This document shows, piece by piece, positions 42,708 to 50,918 of a stretch of DNA of 64,000 bases; position 1 is the first letter of the stretch, and every line of letters begins with the position of its first letter. This stretch comes from Rhizobium sp. CG5 (GTDB lineage Bacteria > Pseudomonadota > Alphaproteobacteria > Rhizobiales > Rhizobiaceae), in contig NZ_JABAEF010000006.1 in the NCBI RefSeq assembly GCF_023701945.1, forward strand, positions 186,001-250,000, given 5' to 3'. Under the pieces are notes generated by a model, which was not told the origin of the DNA, made no database searches, and saw only the letters and a list, made by a program, of their open reading frames with translations. A program made the position numbers and the translations under genes.

Positions 42708-44702
42708 ATGGTCGCATTCGAGGAACAGGGAAGCGTTTCGGCATTCGTGCCGACGACCATTCCGTGTCGTTATGCCGGCCGTTGCAGTGTTACATGCCGC
42801 CAGCTTGAAAGCGATCTGTTGGATCCGGCCACCTATGCCGATCTGGATTGCGTCAAAAATTTCCGGCGCCGCACAATCTGCATTTCGATCCTGCTGACGC
42901 TGGTGATCGCAGCGGCAGGCTTCTGCTTTGCCTATCTCCAGGCCGAGCGAAGCGGCGTCGACGCGTTGCGGAGCAAGGCTGAATCCCAGCTGACCCGTTT
43001 CATCGGCCGGCTGGAGCGCGAGATCGACAAGTTCGGCATTCTGCCTCTGACCGCCTCGATGAACCGCGACGTCATCGATTTCCTCCAGGCGCCGCAGAAC
43101 CCGGTCGCCGTCGACGCAATGAACCGCTATCTCGCCGATCTCAATCGGTCCGCCGGTACAGCCCATGCCTACCTGATCGATCCCTCCGGCGTGATCGTTG
43201 CATCCAGCAACTGGAACCAGCCGCCGAGCTTCATCGGTCGCAACATTTCCTACCGCCCCTATTTCCAGCAGGCAAAGGCCGGTTCCATCAGCGGCTATTA
43301 CGGCATTGGCACAACCGGCAATGCTTCGGGCTATTATCTGGCAACCGCTGTCGAGCAGGACGGACGGCGCCTCGGCGTCATCGCCGTGAAGATCGGGCTG
43401 GAGCAGCTGGAAAGGGACTGGCTCGATGATGTCGAACAGCCGGTGATCGTCTCCGACAGCAACAATGTCGTGATCCTGTCGTCGCGATCGGATTGGAAAT
43501 ATCACACGCTGGGGGCGATCGATCCGGTGCTGGCCGCGCAGGTTCTGGAAAACCAACAGTATAACAGGCACAGCCTGGAGCCCCTCACCTGGGCGCCGAC
43601 CAATCGACTGGCGGATGGCAGTTTCTATGTCCGCATGAACGATGCGACCGGCAGCCACAACTACCTGGCCGTCTCCGGGGACCTGCCGCGCGATTCCATG
43701 CATATCGCGGTGCTGACCGATCGCTCGGAGATCTGGCGGCTCGCCATGGCACAGGGGATCATTGCCGCCATCGTCATCATACTGGCATCCCTCAGCCTCC
43801 ATGTGTTCAACCAGCGCCGCATGGCCACCCAGGAGCGGTTGCGGGCCCGCGAGGCCCTGCAGGAAGCCTATAAGCGGCTCGAGCATCAGTTCGACAAGCG
43901 CAGCGCCGAATTGCGCACGGCCAATGAGGGCCTTCGGCACGAGGTGGCAGAGCGCATCCAGACCGTGCGCCGTCTGCAGACCTTCCAGGAGGAGCTGATC
44001 CGCACGGAAAACCTCGCGGTCATCGGCCAGCTGTCGGCAGGCCTGGCACACGAGATCAACCAGCCGCTCGCCGCCCTCAGCACGCTCTCTGAAAATGCCG
44101 TCCGGTTTCTCGAGCTCAACGACCACGCCACGGTCCGCTTCAACCTGGAACGCATCTGCGACCTGGTGCGGCGCATGGGTGTGCTGACCGGTCAATTGCG
44201 CTCCTTCGCCCGGCGTTCCGACGGGGAAAAGACCGCCGTCGACCTCGGGCGATCCATCGACAGCGCTGTTGCCCTTCTCGGCCACCGGCTGAAAACCGAG
44301 CATGTGCGCATCACCCTCTCCGTGCCTGATGAAGGCATTCAAGGGTTCGGGGAAGCCGTCAGGCTGGAGCAGGTCCTGGTCAACCTGATCAGCAATGCCA
44401 TGGATGCGGTTGCCGGCAACGGCGAGGCGGAAATCAGGGTTCGCACCGGCTGGCAGGACAGCCACCCGGTCATCGAGGTCGCCGACAATGGCCCGGGCCT
44501 CAGCAGTGCCGTCCTCGACCGGCTGTTCGAGCCCTTCTTCACCACCAAGAAGACCAATGGCCTCGGCCTCGGCCTGGCGATCTCCCAGGACATCGTTCGT
44601 AATTTCGGCGGCGATCTCGTCGCCACAAACGGTAGCAACGGCGGCGCCGTGTTCAAGATTATCCTCAAGAGGGCCGACGCGCCGGAGACTGAGCATGCAT
44701 GA
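42708..44702 (+). CDS. dctB: C4-dicarboxylate sensor histidine kinase DctB
   Basis: A 664-residue membrane kinase. TM1 about residues 57-78, a periplasmic tandem-PAS sensor domain (AYLIDPSGVIVASSNW, SYRPYFQQAKAG, SGYYGIGTTGNASGYYLA), TM2 about 345-368, a coiled coil, then HisKA with His448 in GLAHEINQPLAAL and HATPase motifs NLISNAMDA, DNGPGL, GLGLGLAIS. The FRPYF-type dicarboxylate-binding segment matches DctB. It senses succinate, fumarate or malate and phosphorylates DctD. The 3' end overlaps dctD by 8 bases. Confidence 0.92.
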   Translation: MVAFEEQGSVSAFVPTTIPCRYAGRCSVTCRQLESDLLDPATYADLDCVKNFRRRTICISILLTLVIAAAGFCFAYLQAERSGVDALRSKAESQLTRFIGRLEREIDKFGILPLTASMNRDVIDFLQAPQNPVAVDAMNRYLADLNRSAGTAHAYLIDPSGVIVASSNWNQPPSFIGRNISYRPYFQQAKAGSISGYYGIGTTGNASGYYLATAVEQDGRRLGVIAVKIGLEQLERDWLDDVEQPVIVSDSNNVVILSSRSDWKYHTLGAIDPVLAAQVLENQQYNRHSLEPLTWAPTNRLADGSFYVRMNDATGSHNYLAVSGDLPRDSMHIAVLTDRSEIWRLAMAQGIIAAIVIILASLSLHVFNQRRMATQERLRAREALQEAYKRLEHQFDKRSAELRTANEGLRHEVAERIQTVRRLQTFQEELIRTENLAVIGQLSAGLAHEINQPLAALSTLSENAVRFLELNDHATVRFNLERICDLVRRMGVLTGQLRSFARRSDGEKTAVDLGRSIDSAVALLGHRLKTEHVRITLSVPDEGIQGFGEAVRLEQVLVNLISNAMDAVAGNGEAEIRVRTGWQDSHPVIEVADNGPGLSSAVLDRLFEPFFTTKKTNGLGLGLAISQDIVRNFGGDLVATNGSNGGAVFKIILKRADAPETEHA

Positions 44703-46020
44703 TTACCGGGTACTGGTCGTCGAGGACGATGAAGACGTGCGGCTCGGCTGCCTGCAGGCCCTGGAACTTGAAGGCCTGGATGCCAAAGGTTTCGAGAGCG
44801 TCGAGGCTGTGGACCTGTCGCTGGTGCGCGATTTCCCCGGCGTCGTCGTCACCGATATCCGCCTGCCGGGCATCGACGGCATGGCCTTCCTGATCAAGCT
44901 GATGGAGATCGATCCGGATCTGCCGGTCATCCTGATCACCGGTCACGGCGACGTGGCGACCGCCGTTCAGGCGATGCGCGAGGGCGCATACGATTTCATC
45001 CAGAAACCGTTCCAGTCGCAGCAGCTGGTCGGCGTCGTGCAGCGGGCGCTTGAAAAGCGCCGGCTCGCCATGGAGGTTCGCCATCTGCGCCGGCAGCTGG
45101 CCGCGATCGGTGGGCTGGAGAGCCGCATCGTCGGGCGCTCGCAGGCCGTCGCCGATCTGCGCGCCCTGGTGCAGGATGTCGCTGCGGTTCCCGCCGACGT
45201 GATGATCCTCGGCGAAACCGGCACCGGCAAGGAGCTGATCGCCCGCTGCCTGCACGACCTGTCCGGCCGCAAGGGTCCATTCGTGGCGCTGAATTGCGGC
45301 GGCCTGCCGGAAACCCTGTTCGAGAGCGAGATTTTCGGCCACGAGGCCGGCGCCTTTTCCGGTGCCACGAAGCAACGCATCGGCAAGATCGAATATGCCG
45401 ATGGCGGAACGCTGTTTCTCGACGAGATCGAAAGCATGCCGATGGGCATGCAGGTGAAGTTCCTGCGCGTGCTGCAGGAACGGGTCGTGGAGCGGCTCGG
45501 TTCCAACAAGGTGATACCGGTCGATTTCCGCGTCATCGCCGCCACCAAGGCCGATCTGCTCGCTTTGTCCGAGGAAGGAAAATTCCGCAGCGACATGCAT
45601 TTCCGGCTCAATATCGTCACCATCGACCTGCCGCCGCTGCGCTCGCGGCGCGAAGACATTCCGATGCTGTTTGAATATTTCGTCAGCCAGGCGGCCCTCC
45701 GGCTCAATCGCCCCTCTCCGGACATCAAGGATCCGCTGGTGCGCGAACTGATGGCGCATAACTGGCCGGGCAATGTGCGCGAGCTGCGCAACCAGGCGGA
45801 ACGTTTCGTGCTCGGCCTCAAGACCGCACCGGGCCACGAAGCCGCAAACGGACCGGTGCCGCTGACGACGGCGGTCGACGCTTTCGAGCGCAGCCTGATC
45901 ATCGAGGAGTTGAAACGCAATGACGGCAATATTTCGCGAACGGCCGAAGCGATGCTGATCGCCAAGACCACCCTGTTCGACAAGATCAAGAAATACGAGA
46001 TCCGCACCCGAGACGTCTAA
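44695..46020 (+). CDS. dctD: Sigma-54-dependent response regulator DctD
   Basis: A 441-residue NtrC-family activator: receiver domain with phospho-acceptor Asp54 (VVVTDIRLPG), AAA+ domain with Walker A GETGTGKE (173-180), and C-terminal Fis-type HTH (GNISRTAEAMLIAKTTLFDKI). The sigma-54 contact loop reads GAFSGA (219-224) rather than the usual GAFTGA. It should activate the two sigma-54 promoters at 42311-42326 and 49108-49123. Begins inside the end of dctB, so the pair is co-translated. Confidence 0.92.
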   Translation: MHDYRVLVVEDDEDVRLGCLQALELEGLDAKGFESVEAVDLSLVRDFPGVVVTDIRLPGIDGMAFLIKLMEIDPDLPVILITGHGDVATAVQAMREGAYDFIQKPFQSQQLVGVVQRALEKRRLAMEVRHLRRQLAAIGGLESRIVGRSQAVADLRALVQDVAAVPADVMILGETGTGKELIARCLHDLSGRKGPFVALNCGGLPETLFESEIFGHEAGAFSGATKQRIGKIEYADGGTLFLDEIESMPMGMQVKFLRVLQERVVERLGSNKVIPVDFRVIAATKADLLALSEEGKFRSDMHFRLNIVTIDLPPLRSRREDIPMLFEYFVSQAALRLNRPSPDIKDPLVRELMAHNWPGNVRELRNQAERFVLGLKTAPGHEAANGPVPLTTAVDAFERSLIIEELKRNDGNISRTAEAMLIAKTTLFDKIKKYEIRTRDV

Positions 46021-46179
46021 CCCCAACCCGCGGACCCGTCCGTACCTCCCTTCAGGCCGGCCCGTTTCCAGACGACAGCACCGCTGTCGCCGGACGACGG
46101 TGCGCGTCCTCAATCCGGGCACCGGCGACGGTTCACACACCGCAACCGGCACCGCCCATTCGATAAGGAAAGCCAAACG

Positions 46180-47364
46180 ATGCCTCCCATCCTGACCATC
46201 AGCGACATGAAGACCCGGGCCGAGCGCCGGGTGCCGAAAATGTTCTTCGACTATGCCGACAGCGGCGCCTGGACGGAGAGCACCTACCGCGCCAACGAGA
46301 CCGATTTCGGCCGCATCAAGCTGCGCCAGAGAGTTCTGGTCGATATGACCGACCGGTCCCTGGCAAGCGAAATGGTCGGCCAGAAGGTGGCGATGCCGGT
46401 CGCCCTCTCCCCGACCGGGCTCACTGGCATGCAGCACGCCGATGGCGAGATCCTCGCCGCCCAGGCCGCCGAAGAATTCGGCGTTCCCTTCTCCCTGTCG
46501 ACCATGAGCATCTGCTCGATCGAGGACGTTGCCGCCCACACCAAGAAGCCCTTCTGGTTCCAGCTCTATGTGATGAAGGATCGCGACTTCATCGGCAATC
46601 TGATCGACCGCGCCAAGGCCGCCGGCTGTTCAGCCCTGATCCTGACGCTCGACCTACAGATCATCGGCCAGCGCCACAAGGATTTGCGCAACGGGCTGTC
46701 GGCGCCGCCGAAATTTACCCCGAAACACATCTGGCAGATGGCGACCAGGCCACGCTGGTGCCTCGGCATGCTCGGCACAAGACGGCACAGCTTCGGCAAT
46801 ATCGTCGGCCATGCCAAGAACGTCTCCGATCTCTCGTCGCTCTCCTCGTGGACGGCCGAACAATTCGATCCGCAGCTGTCCTGGAAGGACGTCGAGTGGA
46901 TCAAGCAGCGCTGGGGCGGCAAGCTGATCCTCAAGGGCATTCTGGACGAGGACGATGCCCGCGCCGCCGCTGACAGCGGTGCCGACGCGCTGATCGTCTC
47001 CAATCATGGCGGGCGGCAGCTGGACGGCGCGCCATCGTCGATCTCGATGCTGCCGCGCATCCTTGAGGCAGTCGGCGACCGCATCGAGGTGCATCTCGAC
47101 GGCGGTATCCGCTCCGGCCAGGACGTGTTGAAGGCCGTGGCGCTCGGCGCCAAGGGCATCTATATCGGCCGGCCCTTTCTCTACGGGCTCGGCGCCGGCG
47201 GCAAGGACGGCGTGCGCCAGGTGCTGGAGATCATCGCCAAGGAACTCGATGTCAGCATGGCGCTTTGCGGCAAGCGGCTGATCACCGATGTCGACCATCG
47301 CATCCTGATGGGCAATCCGTTTTCGCTTGTCGATCACGGCGGTGGGACGGGAGGTGCGGCATGA
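46180..47364 (+). CDS. FMN-dependent alpha-hydroxyacid oxidase (LldD-like)
   Basis: A 394-residue FMN_dh-family TIM barrel. N-terminal [17 protein letters not shown]-binding [31 protein letters not shown], the catalytic His276 in [10 protein letters not shown] and [14 protein letters not shown] with [16 protein letters not shown]. It would oxidise L-lactate, glycolate or a similar 2-hydroxyacid. ATGA overlap with dctA indicates co-translation, so the substrate may enter through DctA. A weak GGCAC-N6-TTC element lies at 46148-46161 upstream but is not a good sigma-54 promoter. Confidence 0.88.
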   Translation: MPPILTISDMKTRAERRVPKMFFDYADSGAWTESTYRANETDFGRIKLRQRVLVDMTDRSLASEMVGQKVAMPVALSPTGLTGMQHADGEILAAQAAEEFGVPFSLSTMSICSIEDVAAHTKKPFWFQLYVMKDRDFIGNLIDRAKAAGCSALILTLDLQIIGQRHKDLRNGLSAPPKFTPKHIWQMATRPRWCLGMLGTRRHSFGNIVGHAKNVSDLSSLSSWTAEQFDPQLSWKDVEWIKQRWGGKLILKGILDEDDARAAADSGADALIVSNHGGRQLDGAPSSISMLPRILEAVGDRIEVHLDGGIRSGQDVLKAVALGAKGIYIGRPFLYGLGAGGKDGVRQVLEIIAKELDVSMALCGKRLITDVDHRILMGNPFSLVDHGGGTGGAA

Positions 47365-48701
47365 ATATGCAGATCTCCAGGGGCATAATACCTCCACCCG
47401 GGCGCCGCCCCTTCTACCGTCACCTCTATGTCCAGGTGGTCGCGGCGATCCTGGCCGGTGTCCTGCTCGGCAATTTCTATCCCGACATCGGCGTCGAGAT
47501 GAAGCCGCTCGGCGATGCCTTCATCAAGCTGGTGAAAATGGTCATCGCGCCGGTCATCTTCCTGACCGTCTCGACCGGCATCGCCGGCATGGGCGATACC
47601 CGCAAGGTCGGGCGGGTGGCGGGCAAGGCGATGCTCTACTTCTTCACCTTCTCGACCCTGGCGCTGGCCATCGGCCTCGTGGTCGCCAATGTCGTGCAGC
47701 CGGGCGCCGGCATGCATATCGATCCGGCCACGCTCGATGCCGGTTCGGTTGCGGCTTATACCGTGCAGGCCCATGAAACATCGCTGATCGGCTTTCTGAT
47801 GGGCATCATTCCGGAGACCATCGTCGGCGCCTTTGCCAAGGGCGATATCCTGCAGGTGCTGTTCTTCTCCATCCTGTTCGGCATCGCCCTGACATTGACG
47901 GCGCCGGCCTCCAAGCCGGTCACCGATTTCCTGCATGCGTTGACCTCACCGATCTTCCGGCTGGTGACGATCCTGATGACGGTGGCCCCGGTCGGCGCCT
48001 TCGGGGCGATGGCGTTTACCATCGGCAAATACGGCCTCGGATCGATTGCCAATCTGGCCATGCTGGTCGGCAGCTTCTACCTCACCTCGATCCTCTTCGT
48101 CCTGGTGGTCCTCGGTGGCGTGGCGCGCTACAACGGCTTCAGGATCCTGGCGCTGCTGCGCTATATCAAGGAAGAGCTGCTGCTGGTGCTCGGCACCTCC
48201 TCCTCGGAGGCAGCCCTGCCCAGCCTGATCCGCAAGATGGAGGAGGCCGGCTGCGGCCGCTCCGTCGCCGGGCTGGTCATCCCGACCGGCTATTCCTTCA
48301 ATCTCGACGGCAGCAATATCTACATGACGCTGGCCGCCCTGTTCATCGCCCAGGCGCTCGACGTGCCGCTGACCTTCGGCGACCAGATCCTGCTGCTGCT
48401 GATTGCCATGCTGAGCTCCAAGGGCGCCGCCGGCATTACCGGCGCCGGCTTCATCACGCTGGCCGCCACGCTCTCGGTGGTGCCCTCCGTGCCGATCGCT
48501 GGCATGGCGCTGATCCTCGGCGTCGACCGCTTCATGTCGGAATGCCGGGCGCTGACCAATTTCATCGGCAATGCGGTGGCAACCATCGTCATCGCCAGAT
48601 GGGAAGGCGAACTCGACATGGCCAAGTTCGAGGCGGCGATGGGCAAGCGAAGCGAAGGGCGGCTGGAACCCGCCGCCGTGCCGGCAGAGCAGGACCGGTA
48701 G
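47361..48701 (+). CDS. dctA: C4-dicarboxylate:H+/Na+ symporter DctA
   Basis: A 446-residue DAACS-family transporter with 8 TM helices and two hairpins. Family motifs: [50 protein letters not shown] and [22 protein letters not shown] (substrate-binding Asp/Arg region). Imports succinate, fumarate, malate and sometimes orotate or aspartate. GGAGG precedes the ATG, which overlaps the oxidase gene stop. Unlike many rhizobia, dctA is not divergent to dctBD here. Confidence 0.93.
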   Translation: MNMQISRGIIPPPGRRPFYRHLYVQVVAAILAGVLLGNFYPDIGVEMKPLGDAFIKLVKMVIAPVIFLTVSTGIAGMGDTRKVGRVAGKAMLYFFTFSTLALAIGLVVANVVQPGAGMHIDPATLDAGSVAAYTVQAHETSLIGFLMGIIPETIVGAFAKGDILQVLFFSILFGIALTLTAPASKPVTDFLHALTSPIFRLVTILMTVAPVGAFGAMAFTIGKYGLGSIANLAMLVGSFYLTSILFVLVVLGGVARYNGFRILALLRYIKEELLLVLGTSSSEAALPSLIRKMEEAGCGRSVAGLVIPTGYSFNLDGSNIYMTLAALFIAQALDVPLTFGDQILLLLIAMLSSKGAAGITGAGFITLAATLSVVPSVPIAGMALILGVDRFMSECRALTNFIGNAVATIVIARWEGELDMAKFEAAMGKRSEGRLEPAAVPAEQDR

Positions 48702-48745
48702 CCGCTCCGTCTCAGCAAGGGCGCCCTGCCAATCAGACACCCCAA

Positions 48746-48777
48746 GCGCCGCGCGTCTGCAAAGACCGCGGCGTTTT
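48746..48777 (+). terminator. Intrinsic terminator after dctA
   Basis: Stem CGCCGCGCGTCT / AGACCGCGGCG with one bulge and a GCAA tetraloop, followed by TTTT. Confidence 0.75.
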
Positions 48778-48984
48778 CGCGTTGCACGGCCGGCGATCCC
48801 CGGCCGGACGGCGCTTTCTGCAGGCACGGGCACGGGCTCCCTGTGGCGGAATGACGCAGCCGCTTCAGCCGCCGATCGGCATGGCTCTGCACGGACCTTG
48901 CAGCCCTGTTTCGGTCGATTTCGCCCCGCAGGAGGCCTGCCGGGTCGCCCCAAAACACGCCTTTTCCGTCTTGTCTAAGGCCCG

Positions 48985-48998
48985 TTCGGTTCTCCGTC
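48985..48998. promoter_or_regulatory. DctD-type activator site before malic enzyme
   Basis: TTCGG-TTCT-CCGTC, a slightly imperfect copy of the TTCGG-N4-CCGAA palindrome near dctB. Centre 48991.5, about 118 bp upstream of the -24 element, nearly the same distance as in the divergent redox operon. Confidence 0.55.
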
Positions 48999-49107
48999 CG
49001 CCCCAGCCGGCCAATCATCGGGATTCCGCCCGTATCGGCCATCACGACAACAGGTGAAAATCATTTTTCTTATTTAATATCAATAGTTTGAATCTAAAAA
49101 ATCACTC

Positions 49108-49123
49108 TGGCACGGGCCTTGCA
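49108..49123 (+). promoter_or_regulatory. Sigma-54 promoter for malic enzyme
   Basis: TGGCACGGGCCTTGCA is an exact match to TGGCAC-N5-TTGCW. It lies 68 bases before the malic enzyme ATG, which puts the expected start site near 49134. Confidence 0.9.
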
Positions 49124-49191
49124 AAACCACTTGTGTAAAGCCGAACGGCACTGGCCGGCGGCTGAATGAAGAAACCAGAAGGAATTTCATC

Positions 49192-50850
49192 ATGGCCACA
49201 AGCAGCCCTGTCACCAAACTGGAAAAACCCGCCCGCAACTCCACGCTCGCCGGCGCACCCCTGCTGCATGATCCGGTCCGCAACAAGGGCACCGCCTATT
49301 CGCGCGACGATCGCCAGAAGCTCAGCATCGAGGGTCTGTTGCCGCATGCCGTCGAAACCCTGGACCGCCAGGTGGAACGGGTTCTCGCCCATCTCGACCA
49401 CGTCAAGGACGAGCTCGACCAGTACAGCTACCTGATGGATCTCGAAGCCCGCAATGAAACGGTCTTCTACCGCGCCATCATGTCCGATCCCAAGCGCTTC
49501 ATCCCGATCCTCTACGATCCGACCGTTGCCGACGCCTGCGAAGCCTTTGGCAATCTCTATCGCCGCCCGCGCGGCATGTACATCACCCGCCACATGAAGG
49601 GCCGGATTGCCGAAGTGCTGCGCAATTGGCCGGAGAAGGACGTCCGCTTCGTCTGCGTCTCGACCGGCGGCCGCATTCTTGGCCTCGGCGATATCGGCGC
49701 CAACGGCATGGGCATCCCGATCGGCAAGCTGCAGCTCTACACCGCCTGCGCTGCCGTTCCGCCGCAGGTCCTGCTGCCGGTTCTCTTCGACATCGGCACC
49801 TCCAACGAACAGCTGCGCGCCGATCCCTTCTATCTCGGCACCCGCGAAACACCGCTGCCGGAAGCTGAACTCGACGAGTTGACGGAAGAGTTCGTACGGG
49901 CCGTCGAAGAAGTCTTCCCCGGTTGCTGCGTGCATTTCGAAGACTGGAAGGGCACCGACGCCATCCGCATGCTGGACCGCTACAAGGACAATATCCTTTG
50001 CTACAATGACGACATCCAGGGCACCGCTGCCGTGGCTCTGGCCGGCATTGCCGCAGGCCTCAAGCAGACCGGTGGCAAGCTGCAGGACCAGCGCGTCCTG
50101 TTCCTCGGTGCCGGCTCGGCAGGCCTTGGCATTTCCAAGCTGATCACGGCCGAATTGCAGACCAAGGGCCTTTCGGCCGAAGAAGCCCGCAAGCGGATCC
50201 GCCTGTTCGACGTCAACGGCCTGGTCGAAGCCTCGCGCACCGACCTGACCGAGACCCAGAAGATCTATGCCCACGACGACAAGCCGAGCAAGGATTTCCT
50301 GAAGGTCGTCGAGGACTTCAAGCCGACGGTTCTGATCGGTGTCTCCACCAAGCCCGGCGCCTTCACCAAGGAGGTCATCGAGGCGATGAGCCGCCTCAAC
50401 GAACGGCCGATCATCTTCGCGCTGTCTAACCCGACCCACAAGGCCGAGTGCACGGCCGAGCAGGCCTACACCTATTCGAAGGGCAAGGCGCTGTTTGCAG
50501 CGGGCGTGCAGTTCGATGAGGTCAACTACGAGGGCAAGACCTATCGTCCGGGCCAGGCCAACAACTTCTACATCTACCCGGCCATCGGCCTTGCCACCTA
50601 TGCGGCCCGTCCGACCCGCCTGAACGACGAGTGCTTCATCGTCGCCGCCCATGCGACGGCCGATCAGGTCGGCCCGTCCATGCAGGCCAAGGGCATGCTG
50701 TTCCCGAGCCAGGATCACATCCTGGAAACGGAGATCACCACAGCCACCCGGATCGCCGAGTACATGTTCGACTCTGGCCTGGCCACCGTCGCCCGCCCCC
50801 GCGAGATCCGCGCCTGGATCGAAAGCCTGCTCTACGCCCCGAGCTACTGA
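49192..50850 (+). CDS. Malic enzyme (MaeA/SfcA-type, oxaloacetate-decarboxylating)
   Basis: A 552-residue malic enzyme of the eukaryote/SfcA type: malate-site RPRGMYITRHMKGR, metal ligands in VHFEDWKGTDA and CYNDDIQGTAAVAL, NAD(P)-binding FLGAGSAGLGIS and LSNPTHKAECTAEQAY. It converts malate to pyruvate and CO2. The known rhizobial DME and TME enzymes are about 760 residues with a phosphotransacetylase-like tail; this one lacks that tail and is a different lineage. Cofactor choice is not decidable here. Controlled by a sigma-54 promoter and probably DctD. Confidence 0.9.
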   Translation: MATSSPVTKLEKPARNSTLAGAPLLHDPVRNKGTAYSRDDRQKLSIEGLLPHAVETLDRQVERVLAHLDHVKDELDQYSYLMDLEARNETVFYRAIMSDPKRFIPILYDPTVADACEAFGNLYRRPRGMYITRHMKGRIAEVLRNWPEKDVRFVCVSTGGRILGLGDIGANGMGIPIGKLQLYTACAAVPPQVLLPVLFDIGTSNEQLRADPFYLGTRETPLPEAELDELTEEFVRAVEEVFPGCCVHFEDWKGTDAIRMLDRYKDNILCYNDDIQGTAAVALAGIAAGLKQTGGKLQDQRVLFLGAGSAGLGISKLITAELQTKGLSAEEARKRIRLFDVNGLVEASRTDLTETQKIYAHDDKPSKDFLKVVEDFKPTVLIGVSTKPGAFTKEVIEAMSRLNERPIIFALSNPTHKAECTAEQAYTYSKGKALFAAGVQFDEVNYEGKTYRPGQANNFYIYPAIGLATYAARPTRLNDECFIVAAHATADQVGPSMQAKGMLFPSQDHILETEITTATRIAEYMFDSGLATVARPREIRAWIESLLYAPSY

Positions 50851-50918
50851 GCGCTTTTCACCTTTGACCGGGACAGCCATGGCGGCTCTCCCGGTCTCCT
50901 CAATCAGTGAGATCTGTC

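Larger units (their letters stand above)
48702..49191. promoter_or_regulatory. Intergenic region dctA / malic enzyme
   Basis: 490 bases without genes. From left to right: an intrinsic terminator after dctA (48746-48777), a GC-rich unassigned part, a DctD-type palindrome (48985-48998), an AT-rich stretch, the sigma-54 promoter (49108-49123) and the leader of the malic enzyme gene. Confidence 0.7.

Noticed and set aside
42564..44696. 710-codon minus-strand open frame opposite dctB
   Set aside because: Antisense shadow of a well-supported histidine kinase gene; no motif or ribosome site.
46147..46162. Possible sigma-54 promoter before the alpha-hydroxyacid oxidase
   Set aside because: Reads CGGCAC-N6-TTCG; the conserved GC at -12 is missing, so it is not listed as a promoter.
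44665..46539. 624-codon minus-strand open frame opposite dctD
   Set aside because: Antisense shadow with biased composition; the plus strand has complete response-regulator motifs.
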